The position numbers and the translations under genes were made by a program. Below, piece by piece: positions 40,741-49,577 of a DNA stretch of 64,000 nt. This stretch comes from Desulfoferrobacter suflitae. GTDB lineage: Bacteria; Desulfobacterota; Syntrophobacteria; Syntrophobacterales; Syntrophobacteraceae. The stretch's first letter is position 1; each line of letters opens with the position of its first letter. The stretch covers positions 1-64,000 of the forward strand of contig NZ_JAIBKA010000015.1 of the NCBI RefSeq assembly GCF_022603395.1, read 5' to 3'. The notes below the pieces were generated by a model. It saw only the letters and a list, made by a program, of their open reading frames with translations, ran no database searches and had not been told where the DNA came from.

Positions 40741-42156
40741 CTATTCCGCCAGAGTACCCACAACATATTCCAGTTGGGCCAAGCCCACGTTGTAGTTGTA
40801 CAAGGCCTCGATGTAGCTGCCTCGATTCTGCCCGTATTTTTCGATCGCCTCGAAGATCCGTTGGGCCGTGCCGATTCCCATGTCAAAATTAGAAAAGGCT
40901 ACAACCACCCACTTTCTGGATGCAGATGCAGCCTCCTCATATGCCTTCACCGAAGTGGCATATTGTACCACTTCCTGATACACATTGGCAACCTGGATCG
41001 GGATGTTCTTCTCCGCATCCGCTTTCGTGTTCAATAACTTGCTGTATTCCGCCCGTTCCTTATCCACTTTGGCCTGTTGAATTCCAAAATCAAAGTGCCA
41101 CTGGAGCCCTGCAAAAAAACCGGCGTACTCATGGTTGAATTCATCTGTAAAATAGGGCGTATCAAACTGGTCACGTCCTGGAGCGCCCGCAACTGAAGCA
41201 ATCACCGCGAAAAAAAAGGATGGATAAAGATCACTCTTGGCAGCTTCCCACAGAAATTTCTGGGCTTCAATACCTTGCTTGAGTTGTTTCATCTCGGGAC
41301 GCTGTTCCAGAGCTTTAGCCACATATTCCTCCTGGGCCTGCAAGTCCAGCTGTCGTTCAGGCAGAGACTCCTGGGCAAGGGTGAAATCTTCCGAAGCCGC
41401 CATGCCCATGAGCGATTTGAGTGCAAAATAGGCCACTTGACGACCCTTCTGGGCTTCCGCCTTGAAGCCCTTGGCCTGGGCGCTGTATGCATCAATCATG
41501 TATAGATCGCTTTCATCCACATGGGTGGCGCCCAGTTCCATCAGGTTTTCTATGCGCACACGAATGTCCTGGAAATAGCCCTCGGCCTCATCGGCCACAC
41601 CTAATCCCTGCTCCGCCAGCACCATGGCATAATAGAGTTGCTTGACGCGGAATATCAGTTCCGCGCGCTTCTGATCAATCCCCAACTGTTTGGCTTTTAC
41701 CCCGCGCAACGCCGCCTCTCGGCGATTGGACAGCTTGCCGAAGGTGTACAACGGCTGGGAGATGGTGATGTCAATACGACCGAAAATGCCCAGATCAAAA
41801 ATTCCGCCCGGCGACGGGTCAATAATCTTTCCGTTCTCTACCCGGGGCTCATCCGCATCCGCTGCGGGCCCTGTCACCAGCGTCGCATCCAGTTGCGGGA
41901 AATAGGCCGATTCCACTTGCCTGAGATCACTTTTTGCCGCCATGACTTCACTCTGGCCGATTTCAATATATGGACTTCTGGCCAGCACTAGGTCCTGGAT
42001 TTCCTGCAGTGTCAGAACCTTCTTCTCAGGCGCGGCCGCTCCTTTCTTGGCGAGAGCGCTTCCCTGCAGCGTTGTGATCAGCGTAACCATGATCACAGAT
42101 AAATAAATAGCCAACCATCGAACCTGCCCATCTTTTTCGAACTTTGGTCTGGTCAT
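40741..42156 (-). CDS. TolC-family outer-membrane efflux protein
   Basis: A 471-residue protein with signal peptide (VRWLAIYLSVIMVTLITTL...ALA, ending near residue 36). Two OEP repeats of long amphipathic helices follow (LTLQEIQDLVLARSPYIEIGQSEVMAAKSDLRQVESAYFPQLDA... and the second half from EYVAKALEQRPEMKQLKQGIEAQ). TolC proteins form a trimeric channel across the outer membrane and periplasm. Start at ATG 42156 follows AGAGGAAGGGA and overlaps the stop of the upstream flippase-like gene by four bases. No membrane-fusion or RND gene is nearby, so it may serve the lipid cluster or recruit a pump encoded elsewhere. Confidence 0.88.
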   Translation of the reverse strand: MTRPKFEKDGQVRWLAIYLSVIMVTLITTLQGSALAKKGAAAPEKKVLTLQEIQDLVLARSPYIEIGQSEVMAAKSDLRQVESAYFPQLDATLVTGPAADADEPRVENGKIIDPSPGGIFDLGIFGRIDITISQPLYTFGKLSNRREAALRGVKAKQLGIDQKRAELIFRVKQLYYAMVLAEQGLGVADEAEGYFQDIRVRIENLMELGATHVDESDLYMIDAYSAQAKGFKAEAQKGRQVAYFALKSLMGMAASEDFTLAQESLPERQLDLQAQEEYVAKALEQRPEMKQLKQGIEAQKFLWEAAKSDLYPSFFFAVIASVAGAPGRDQFDTPYFTDEFNHEYAGFFAGLQWHFDFGIQQAKVDKERAEYSKLLNTKADAEKNIPIQVANVYQEVVQYATSVKAYEEAASASRKWVVVAFSNFDMGIGTAQRIFEAIEKYGQNRGSYIEALYNYNVGLAQLEYVVGTLAE

Positions 42157-43193
42157 TCCCTTCCTCTTTTGTATCCCCAGAAAGCCAATGCGGAACTCTG
42201 CCCTGTGACAGCAAGTGAGCTTCCCTGCCTCTTTTCTGACAGCAAAAAGATATAATTGATGAGGCCGAACAAGGCCCAAAAAATCTGCTCCAGACGCAGC
42301 GTTACCCCATAGGTCATGCCGGTAACCAAATCAAAGCCAAGCGCCTTGAACGCGATGACCCGGCTCCCTTCCTGAACGCCCAAATTGAAGGGTATGGCAA
42401 AGATCAGCAGATCAAACCAGGTCCCCAGAAACCAGATGCCGGCCGCTACCGGCATGGACGCTTCAGCACCCAGCAGCGTGAGGAAATACCAGGTCTTGAT
42501 AATGCCAACCCCGAATCCCACAATATGCCAGAATACGGCCACCGGCAAGCTGGCTGGATGAGTCTGATAAAAAAGCCTGAGGGCATTGTCCACCTCGTTG
42601 ATCTCGTGGCTCACTCTGCGCAAAGGATTGCCCCCTATTCTGTGCGACACCAGCCAGCGAATCAGTGCGCCCAGCTTGCCATATTTTTGGACAAGCAAAA
42701 ATCCAATGATTCCGATTAATAACAACGCACTGCTGAGCAGCATTCCAATCCACAAAGCCGCTGGAAGCCGGATGCGTGACAGCACCAGGAGCGAGCCGAA
42801 GGCGACAAAGAGCAATTGCGAGAGGGCAAATGAGAGCTTGCCGATGAGAACGCCCGTTACCGCTTCGGGGCTCTTGTGGTCCAGCGAGAGGAGCGCCCCT
42901 TTGGTGACTTCTCCGCCCAAACTGGCGGTGGGCGTCAGATGATTGATGGCGAATCCGGCCATGCGGATTCTGAAAATGCGCACGAAGGGCAATGACCTGT
43001 GAGGGCCGCTGAGACAATAGCGCCACCCGAGGGCGTGAAAAATGTCAGCGATCCCTTCGATCAGTATCAGCGGCACCAGCCCCCAACCCAGCAGCGTGAG
43101 CTCGTGCCACAGGGCGGAGATACCGATCTTCCACATGAGGAAGATGAGCAAAAGCAAGCCCGTCCCAATACTAAATATATGAAATTTTTTCAT
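42153..43193 (-). CDS. Lysylphosphatidylglycerol-synthase-like flippase (UPF0104, HpnL-like)
   Basis: A 346-residue integral membrane protein with about eight helices and the PF03706 landmarks NHLTPTASLGGEVTKG near residue 85 and IPFNLGVQEGSRVIAF near 270. The family includes the flippase half of MprF and the HpnL proteins of hopanoid clusters; there is no soluble aminoacyl-transferase half here, so lipid translocation is the likely role. Its stop overlaps the TolC start by four bases, and it lies 15 bases after the oxidoreductase gene. Placement between biosynthetic enzymes and TolC/MlaC fits export of a finished lipid to the outer leaflet. Confidence 0.8.
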   Translation of the reverse strand: MKKFHIFSIGTGLLLLIFLMWKIGISALWHELTLLGWGLVPLILIEGIADIFHALGWRYCLSGPHRSLPFVRIFRIRMAGFAINHLTPTASLGGEVTKGALLSLDHKSPEAVTGVLIGKLSFALSQLLFVAFGSLLVLSRIRLPAALWIGMLLSSALLLIGIIGFLLVQKYGKLGALIRWLVSHRIGGNPLRRVSHEINEVDNALRLFYQTHPASLPVAVFWHIVGFGVGIIKTWYFLTLLGAEASMPVAAGIWFLGTWFDLLIFAIPFNLGVQEGSRVIAFKALGFDLVTGMTYGVTLRLEQIFWALFGLINYIFLLSEKRQGSSLAVTGQSSALAFWGYKRGRE

Positions 43194-43208
43194 GCACTTA
43201 GTCGCTGA

Positions 43209-44279
43209 CTATGCGCACCACGCCAGCGCCGTCGGATCCGGCTTGAGCAGTTCAATCGGCCGCGACGCTTCGCGATTCGACTGATAGGCCAGTTGAATCA
43301 ACTGGGTGCACCATTGGGCCTCCATCAGATTGACGCCCCGTTCATGCACATTTTTGATTTCGCGATGAAAATTGTCGATCACCGGCGCCATCCATTCCGG
43401 ATGATGCGACCCGGCGGACAGCGCTTCGGCAAAATCAAACCTGACGGGAGATCTATTCCGGCACTCCAGGATTATATGATCATCGTTGACAAAAATGGTC
43501 CCCTTATCCCCGACAATCTCCCCGAAGTTGCGCCGGCAGTCGGCCTGCCAGGTCAGGTGCAGGCGGGCTTCCGCCTGGCGAAAAAGCACGGACAGATCCA
43601 CCGCCTCTTCGCAGCAATTGTGAGCCGCTCCGGGTGTCTCCATCCTGGCCGATACCAGCAGCGGCGGCTCGCGCAACAGGGAAAGGAGCACGTAGAGATT
43701 ATGCCAGCCGTGATCTATAAGGATTCCTCCCCAGGCCACATCCAGACGTTTTCTCCAGTCGGCAGCTCCACCGCCCGAATTGGAAGGTCGCAAAACATTC
43801 AAGGAAACCGAGCGAACGGTGCCGATTTGTCCAGCGCACACCAGTTCGGTTGTTTTCAACCAGAGGGGCGCATACTTCCAATTGTTGACCGTAAAAACAA
43901 CCCGCTCCTCGCGGCTTGCCACCGCCTGCATGGCGCGCAGGCTCTCAAGGGATGCAGCCAGGGGCTTTTCACAAAATACGTGAAGCTTGGACTGACATGC
44001 CGCCATAACCAGATCGACATGGTGGCAGGGAGGAGTACAAATATCGACAAAGTCCAGTCTGCCGTTGTTCAACAATGCATTGACGGTTGCGTACACACGT
44101 GCCTCGGGCAGCAGCCGGCGCGCCATCTGAGCTCTTTGCGGATCGGGCTCTACTATCGCCTCAATGGTAAAATGCTCACTCACCTGCCAGGCGGGCAGGT
44201 GGGCATAGATCGCCGCATTGCCGAAGCCCACAATGGCCCCGCGAAGCGGCTCTCCATTTTCATGATTGACTGCATTCAT
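43209..44279 (-). CDS. Gfo/Idh/MocA family NAD(P)-dependent oxidoreductase
   Basis: A 356-residue protein. The N-terminal Rossmann fold is visible as AIVGFGNAAIYAHLPAW (GxGxxx), then VDICTPPCHHVDL and FCEKPLAASLESL, in which the EKP lysine is the family's catalytic Lys. The C-terminal alpha/beta domain carries GGGAADWRKRLDVAWGGILIDHGWH, with the DxxxH-type His near the active site. Such enzymes oxidise or reduce sugars and cyclitols (inositol dehydrogenase is a member). Start at ATG 44279 is chosen because the earlier in-frame region is Ser/Arg-rich and not conserved-looking. It lies 34 bases after the aminotransferase gene; together they could turn a polyol hydroxyl into a ketone and then an amine. 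Confidence 0.88.
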   Translation of the reverse strand: MNAVNHENGEPLRGAIVGFGNAAIYAHLPAWQVSEHFTIEAIVEPDPQRAQMARRLLPEARVYATVNALLNNGRLDFVDICTPPCHHVDLVMAACQSKLHVFCEKPLAASLESLRAMQAVASREERVVFTVNNWKYAPLWLKTTELVCAGQIGTVRSVSLNVLRPSNSGGGAADWRKRLDVAWGGILIDHGWHNLYVLLSLLREPPLLVSARMETPGAAHNCCEEAVDLSVLFRQAEARLHLTWQADCRRNFGEIVGDKGTIFVNDDHIILECRNRSPVRFDFAEALSAGSHHPEWMAPVIDNFHREIKNVHERGVNLMEAQWCTQLIQLAYQSNREASRPIELLKPDPTALAWCA

Positions 44280-44313
44280 GCTGAAACCCTTCAATCCAAC
44301 CGGATCACTCTCA

Positions 44314-45654
44314 TTACTTATAGGGAATGTGCTCCGCGACGTGCGCGAAAACCTCGTCAATAATACCCAGCCCCTCGTCCGCTTCCGCTTTACTCAGCGT
44401 AAGCGGCGGATTGATGCGGAAGTTGGCCTTATAGTTCATGCTGATCAGCCCGCGCCGCAGACTCTCCAGATAGATCTGTTTGGTAACGCTCTTGTCCAAA
44501 GGTTCCTTGCTGCGGCGGTCCTTGACCAGTTCGACGCCGATGAGCAAACCGCGACCGCGCACGTCTCCTATGAATTCATACTTTTCCTGCAGCCGTTTGA
44601 GCCCATCCAGCAAATGCCGCCCCACGACGCGTGAATTCTCCACCAGGGACTCATTGACAATGGTCTCAACAGTCGCCAGCGCTGCAGTGCTGGCCAAAGG
44701 ATTCCCGCCATAGCTGCTGGAGGAGGAACTCGGTTTGGAGAACGGATGGCTCGCTGTGATTTCATCGGTTGAAATCAGGCCGGAAACCGGAAATCCGCTG
44801 CCCATCCCTTTGCCTACCGTCATGATGTCAGGCTTGATACCGGTGTGATGGCAGCCGAACATCTTGCCTGTGCGCCCAAAGCCGGTGATCATCTCGTCAG
44901 CAATAATGAGCGCATCGTTCTTGCGCGCGATCTCCACCAGCCCGGGCAAGAATTCGGGGGGAGGGATAATGTTTCCTGCAGTTCCTTGAATCGTCTCCAC
45001 AATGATGGCGGCCAGACTGCCGGCGGTATTGTTTTCGATCATTTTTTCGATGAATTCGAGGCAGAACAGACCGCACTGAGGATATTGCATTTTGTAGGGG
45101 CAACGATAACAGTCCGCATACGGAGCCAGGTGCAGCCCGGGGTGCTGCACCCCCCAGTGCTTTTTAAAGGGATCCCCGATCAAGCCCAGAACACCGCCGG
45201 TCTTTCCATGAAACCCTCCCCAAAAGCTGAGAATTTCAAATTTTTTTGTATAGGATTTGGCTAACCTGAGGGCCGCTTCAACCGCTTCAGCACCGCCACT
45301 GTATAACTGAGTGCGGGTCAGACCTTCGGGAGTCAGCGCAGCAATGGTTTTGAGAAGCCGCACCCGGTTCTCCGTGGTGAAGCTGCCGACAGATACCCGA
45401 TCCAGCTGCTTTTTCAATGCCTCGACATAAGTGGGATGGGAGTGCCCAAGGCTGCAAACCGCAACACCTGCCATAAAGTCCAAATAGCGTTTGCCGTCCA
45501 CATCCTCCAGATAGCAACCTCGCCCCCTCTTGATAACCAGCTGGGAAAGCTGCGCTACTTCCTGAAGGCCGGGCGACATGAACTGCTGCTCTTCATGATA
45601 TAGCTGGGACGACTCGGTCTCAACGTCACTTGCACTAAAGTCTTTGTAATACAT
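44314..45654 (-). CDS. Class III PLP-dependent aminotransferase
   Basis: A 446-residue protein. It has DVDGKRYLDFMAGVAVCSLGHSHP at the front, LYSGGAEAVEAALRLA (phosphate cup), FHGKTGG, IIADEMITGFGRTGKMF (Asp that bonds the PLP ring) and PDIMTVGKGMGSGFP with the PLP lysine. An extra Cys cluster (ADCYRCPYKMQYPQCGLFC) may bind a metal and is unusual in the family. Start at ATG 45654 is preceded by GAGGT. The Gfo/Idh gene follows 34 bases downstream. Expected role: transfer of an amino group to a keto-polyol or aldehyde intermediate. Confidence 0.9.
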   Translation of the reverse strand: MYYKDFSASDVETESSQLYHEEQQFMSPGLQEVAQLSQLVIKRGRGCYLEDVDGKRYLDFMAGVAVCSLGHSHPTYVEALKKQLDRVSVGSFTTENRVRLLKTIAALTPEGLTRTQLYSGGAEAVEAALRLAKSYTKKFEILSFWGGFHGKTGGVLGLIGDPFKKHWGVQHPGLHLAPYADCYRCPYKMQYPQCGLFCLEFIEKMIENNTAGSLAAIIVETIQGTAGNIIPPPEFLPGLVEIARKNDALIIADEMITGFGRTGKMFGCHHTGIKPDIMTVGKGMGSGFPVSGLISTDEITASHPFSKPSSSSSSYGGNPLASTAALATVETIVNESLVENSRVVGRHLLDGLKRLQEKYEFIGDVRGRGLLIGVELVKDRRSKEPLDKSVTKQIYLESLRRGLISMNYKANFRINPPLTLSKAEADEGLGIIDEVFAHVAEHIPYK

Positions 45655-45715
45655 TCGGCTGACCTCTGTTTTCTCGCACAAAATCGGCTCGATGGAGCGA
45701 ACCAGCGGCCTTGAG

Positions 45716-46522
45716 TCAATTCCTGTTGATCACGTAAGAGGCGATGCTCTCGGCCGCACTGCTGCGGCAACGGGAAAAGCTGGGCCAATCATTGAGATCG
45801 ATCAGGAATACCTTGTTTTGACTGGTCAGCACTGCATCTCCACCATACACTTTAAGCCCGATGGTCCGGGCTGCATGGGCAGCTATCCGGGTGAGCGGCT
45901 CAACCTGACAGGTGAGTTCCTCACCGGACTCTGTACAAAAAGCTCTAAAATATTCCCCCTCGCCAACGCCATAAAACTTGACCACGCGGCCCTGCACGTG
46001 GTCCTGAACCAGAATGTCCAACACATGGTGACGGCGGAAATGGTCTACAGCGACGGCAAAATCCTCATGCGAACTGGAGAATACCACATCGCCCGACTGC
46101 ATGGCGTGGACGTCACCACGCTTCAGCCAGACAGGACCCGAGCACTGCCAACTTTTTCGATCTGCTGCTTGTTCCAGTGGAACAATGCGGCTGGGCGGCA
46201 AATGCACACCGGCTTCCAGCAACAGCCTTATCAACGGCTTACGATAGCAGTTGCGGATCGACCCGGCCGAGTTGATCACCTGAGTACCCCCAGCTTCCCA
46301 CTGGTCGAGGATTTCAAGACAGCGCGCGGACTGCGCCATATTGAGGACACAGTCAGGACGAGGCAGGGACCCTTGCAACGCTTCGGCTTTTACACCGGAC
46401 ACCTTGCACCCGAACTGTGACAGCACAGCGAGAGTCGCATCGAGGATGGCTGCGTCATCCTGCACCTTTCCCGGCGAAAAGATCTGTTCGCGAAACACAC
46501 CGAGCACCGTGGAGGGCTTCAT
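45716..46522 (-). CDS. ATP-grasp family enzyme
   Basis: A 268-residue protein. It has ATP-grasp features: PVWLKRGDVHAMQ (lysine of the ATP clamp), DILVQDHVQGRVVKFYGVG and, at the C-terminal metal site, KVFLIDLNDWPSF, where the acidic/Asn pair that binds magnesium sits. It most resembles the RimK/inositol-tetrakisphosphate-kinase branch, and could form a carbon-nitrogen bond or phosphorylate a cyclitol. Its start overlaps the end of the nucleotidyltransferase gene by four bases, and the aminotransferase gene follows 61 bases downstream. The exact reaction cannot be told. Confidence 0.7.
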   Translation of the reverse strand: MKPSTVLGVFREQIFSPGKVQDDAAILDATLAVLSQFGCKVSGVKAEALQGSLPRPDCVLNMAQSARCLEILDQWEAGGTQVINSAGSIRNCYRKPLIRLLLEAGVHLPPSRIVPLEQAADRKSWQCSGPVWLKRGDVHAMQSGDVVFSSSHEDFAVAVDHFRRHHVLDILVQDHVQGRVVKFYGVGEGEYFRAFCTESGEELTCQVEPLTRIAAHAARTIGLKVYGGDAVLTSQNKVFLIDLNDWPSFSRCRSSAAESIASYVINRN

Positions 46523-47226
46523 CGTTCGTTAATCTCTTTCAAAAAACGGTCGGCTTTTTGAATATCTTCCGCATAATCCACATCGATGGTCTTTGCCACG
46601 GGCAGGCCGCACAAGCTATGCCCCGTAGCGATAAGCAGTCCCAGGAATTGACGCAGGGCCGTCAAGTTCCGCCGGCGGGCCGCATCGACCAGGGAAAATA
46701 TGGTCGGCTCAAAATAATAAAAGCCGGCGGTAACGTACCGGCTTCCCCTGGCTGTATCGCCCAGAGCGGTGATCCTGGAATCGCCCTGAATTTTTGCCCA
46801 CAGGGGCTTTTCATCGTCGATGTGGTCCGTAAGGGCCAGCACACCGGCCGCTCCCTTGCACTCTTGTGCAGCGGCCAAAAAGTCCCGAACCGTGGCGAAC
46901 CCAAATACCACATCCACGGTGAACAGCAGAAATGGCTCCTCCCGCAGAAACGGTTCAAGGCAAAAGAGACTCTCCATGGAGCTCGGCGTGGTTTTGACCG
47001 TGAGCTCCAGAGGAATCGGCCATGAAGTCGATCGCAAGAACTCGGCCACGTCCCGCTGCACATCATTAACGATGCAGGCAGCGGAACTCATTCCGAGTCG
47101 TGCAGCGGCACCGATGATTCGTTCGATGAGAGGCCTTCCTCCCACCGGCACGAGCGGTTTGGGAGTCCTGATTCCTCCGAGCGTCAGCCTTTCTCCAACT
47201 CCGGCTGCGATGATGGCTGCCTTCAT
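46519..47226 (-). CDS. Nucleotidyltransferase for a sugar, polyol or inositol phosphate
   Basis: A 235-residue protein with an intact NTP-transferase signature, AAIIAAGVGERL...TPKPLVPVGGRPLIERI at the N-terminus, LFTVDVVFG (metal Asp) near residue 105, and a C-terminal IDVDYAEDIQKAD. This family makes NDP-sugars, CDP-alcohols and CDP-inositol from the phosphate and NTP. It overlaps the upstream HAD gene and the downstream ATP-grasp gene by four bases each. It could supply the CDP-activated head group for the CDP-alcohol phosphotransferase at 37417-38625, whose own transferase half looks degenerate. Confidence 0.85.
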   Translation of the reverse strand: MKAAIIAAGVGERLTLGGIRTPKPLVPVGGRPLIERIIGAAARLGMSSAACIVNDVQRDVAEFLRSTSWPIPLELTVKTTPSSMESLFCLEPFLREEPFLLFTVDVVFGFATVRDFLAAAQECKGAAGVLALTDHIDDEKPLWAKIQGDSRITALGDTARGSRYVTAGFYYFEPTIFSLVDAARRRNLTALRQFLGLLIATGHSLCGLPVAKTIDVDYAEDIQKADRFLKEINER

Positions 47227-47948
47227 AACAGTAAGGACTCCAATTCAGCCAGACTTTCAATGGTCCAGTCCACTGGCTCGGGTTCAGCCGGAAATCTCGG
47301 GTTCGGCCCTTTAATCCAGATGGTCTTCATCCCCATGCGGCGCGCCGGCAACATGTCCCTGTCGTAGGAATCTCCAACAAAAATGCAGTCCTCTGCTGTG
47401 ACATCCAGATCCTGCAGGGCCCGTTCGAATATTTCGCGGTTTGGCTTGCCGTAACCCAATCGGGTAGAATCCAGAATGGTGATCAGGTGTTCCGTCAATC
47501 CAGCCTCTTCACACAGGGCTGCAACATTGCCATAGAAGTTGGAAACAACCCCCATTCGGTAATCGTTGCGCAACCGCCTCAACAGCGCCGCATTCCGCTT
47601 GAGGCAGTACTCCGTCTTGGCGCAGAACTCAAGGGCCATTTGTCGTGCCTGTTGCGACGCCTCGTGCAAATTCAACAGTGCGAACTGATGCCGGATATGG
47701 TACTCCATCAAAGGTCTGAGCCCCATCCGGTCGACTTGCGGATCATCGCAACACGTTTGATCCGCTTGATAAAATACTTTTTTGATCAAATCCCTGGGCA
47801 CCTCGAGACCAGCGCTCTCGTACAACGCATAAAATCGATCCAGCCAATGCTCGCCGTCGGAATCCAGGGTGCCCCCGAAGTCAAACAGGATGGCCTTACA
47901 ACGGCGCAATTCGCTCCGCGTGCCCACCGAAAAGCGGTCGCCTGGCAT
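47223..47948 (-). CDS. HAD-superfamily hydrolase
   Basis: A 241-residue protein. HAD motif I is FDFGGTLDSDG (nucleophile Asp and acid/base position, here Gly in place of the usual second Asp), motif II VVSNFYG, motif III Lys in RLGYGKPN and motif IV FVGDSYDRDM. In motif I the second Asp (DxD) is replaced (DFGGTLD). This is common in a subset, such as the 2-haloacid-dehalogenase group, that is not strictly phosphatases. Start at ATG 47948 is set by AGGAG seven bases upstream and lies 8 bases after the HpnJ stop. It overlaps the nucleotidyltransferase gene by four bases. Likely acts on a phosphorylated intermediate of the cluster. Confidence 0.85.
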   Translation of the reverse strand: MPGDRFSVGTRSELRRCKAILFDFGGTLDSDGEHWLDRFYALYESAGLEVPRDLIKKVFYQADQTCCDDPQVDRMGLRPLMEYHIRHQFALLNLHEASQQARQMALEFCAKTEYCLKRNAALLRRLRNDYRMGVVSNFYGNVAALCEEAGLTEHLITILDSTRLGYGKPNREIFERALQDLDVTAEDCIFVGDSYDRDMLPARRMGMKTIWIKGPNPRFPAEPEPVDWTIESLAELESLLL

Positions 47949-47956
47949 GCCCGCTC

Positions 47957-49417
47957 CTACTTGAGACACTGTAAGTGTTCTTGATTCGTCGCCGCATGGC
48001 CGGTATGCCGGCGCGCGTTGAGGTAACTCAAAAACTCTCTCCCTTCCCGCAAACGGCGCATCAGCAGATGGCCGTTGGTCGCCATTTCCCGCAGCATGCG
48101 CAGAATCGGCCTGGGATGGAAATAAAACTCGCGATACATGCGTTCGACCGCATCCTGGATCTCCTCCAGGGTGAGATCGGGGTAGCTCAGGGTGGCCATT
48201 TGGATTCCACTGTCAGCCAACGGTGCATCGTTTTTCAGCCATCCGTTGCGCACCGCCTGCTGATAAAATTCCGTGCCCGGAAAAGGCGCTGCGATCGACA
48301 CCTGGATACTGTAAGGATCCAGCTCCTGGGCAAAGCGTATGGTCTCCTCGATACTGCGGCGACTTTCTATGGGCAAACCGATCATGAAAGTCCCGTGCAC
48401 TTTGATGCCCAATTGGTTGCAGTGCTTTACAAACCGGCGCGACATGTCAAGGGTCACACCCTTTTTAATGCGCTTGAGAATCTCTGCGTTACCCGTCTCA
48501 AAGCCCACTACCAGCAGGCGCAAACCGTTTTCTTTGAGCTGCTTGAGGGTGGCAAAATCGAGATTGGCACGCGCATTACACGACCAGGTCAGCTTGAGCT
48601 TTTTAAGTCCTTTGCTGATCTCCAGAGCGCGCTCGCGATCGGCGGTGAAGGTATCGTCGTCAAAAAACCATTCGCGCGTTTCGGGAAAAAGCTCTTTGCC
48701 CTCTTCCAGTTCACGGATCACAACAGCCGGGCTTTTGGTTCTGTATTTGTGCCCTGCAATCGTCTGCGGCCACAGGCAAAAAGTGCAGCGGCCCGGACAA
48801 CCGCGCCCCGTATAGAAGGATACATAAGGATGCAGCAGGTATCCGATGAAGTAGTTGTTGACATCCAGATCGCGATGGTAGACCGGCAACACACTGGGCA
48901 GATGATCCAAATTGCGGGAAAGCTCCCGCTCCGGTGTGTGCTTTATGGAACCGTCCGCAGCGCGATAGCTGATTCCTTTGATGTCACGATACGGCTTGTC
49001 CCGAGCCAGCTCCAGGCAAGTGTAATCGAACTCATTGCGGCACACAAAATCGACTGCAGCGGCCTTTTGCAGGGTCTCTTCGGGCAACACCGTTACATGA
49101 GCACCGACAAAACCTATGCGTACACCGGGATTTGCGGCCCTCAACGCCTCTGCACACCTGCTGTCGTTGGCCAGAGAAGAAAAACTGGTGTGCATGACGA
49201 TCAGCTCATAGTCGGCGGCAATGGCTAACACGTCCCGCATGTGCAGCCGCTGGGGCGGCGCATCGACCAGTTTGCTGCCGGGCACCATGGCGGTCGGTTG
49301 AGCCAGCCAGGTAGGGTACCAGTAGGAAGTCACTTCACGCCTCGCGGGATAACGTGCACCCGCCCCCCCATCGAAGCCCTCGAAAGAGGGTGGATTGAGG
49401 AACAGAGTTCTTTTCAC
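47957..49417 (-). CDS. hpnJ: HpnJ-like B12-binding radical SAM enzyme
   Basis: A 486-residue protein that I recognise as HpnJ by its opening (TLFLNPPSFEGFDGGAGARY) followed by FWYPTWLAQP-type and PGSKLVDAPP segments. An N-terminal B12-binding domain (VGAHVTVLPEE) is followed by the radical SAM motif CPGRCTFC (Cys207, Cys211, Cys214) and the DDDTFTADRERALEI segment. Known HpnJ proteins act on glucosamine-bearing bacteriohopanetetrol to form the cyclitol ether, working after HpnI and HpnK. Here it starts a ten-gene leftward cluster that lacks hpnK. A cyclitol-forming step on a related glycolipid is the natural inference. Confidence 0.8.
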   Translation of the reverse strand: MKRTLFLNPPSFEGFDGGAGARYPARREVTSYWYPTWLAQPTAMVPGSKLVDAPPQRLHMRDVLAIAADYELIVMHTSFSSLANDSRCAEALRAANPGVRIGFVGAHVTVLPEETLQKAAAVDFVCRNEFDYTCLELARDKPYRDIKGISYRAADGSIKHTPERELSRNLDHLPSVLPVYHRDLDVNNYFIGYLLHPYVSFYTGRGCPGRCTFCLWPQTIAGHKYRTKSPAVVIRELEEGKELFPETREWFFDDDTFTADRERALEISKGLKKLKLTWSCNARANLDFATLKQLKENGLRLLVVGFETGNAEILKRIKKGVTLDMSRRFVKHCNQLGIKVHGTFMIGLPIESRRSIEETIRFAQELDPYSIQVSIAAPFPGTEFYQQAVRNGWLKNDAPLADSGIQMATLSYPDLTLEEIQDAVERMYREFYFHPRPILRMLREMATNGHLLMRRLREGREFLSYLNARRHTGHAATNQEHLQCLK

Positions 49418-49577
49418 GACGATCTATACTCCTTAGAGAGCCTCAATTTGCCTAAAAATTTAAACGTTATTGCCTAACAAACTGGACCGGGATTGTCAAT
49501 CCTGATCATCGCCATGTCATCGCCGTCGAGTCTTGTCGATCCCGTTCATAGCCATGCGCCGTCCCCGCGAAACATAG
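49418..49577. promoter_or_regulatory. Upstream region of the HpnJ cluster
   Basis: 160 bases between the hpnJ-like start and the PAS fragment, containing the expected promoter of the long leftward operon. The first 60 bases are AT-rich (AATTTGCCTAAAAATTTAAACG), the best place for it; no operator is obvious. Confidence 0.35.
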
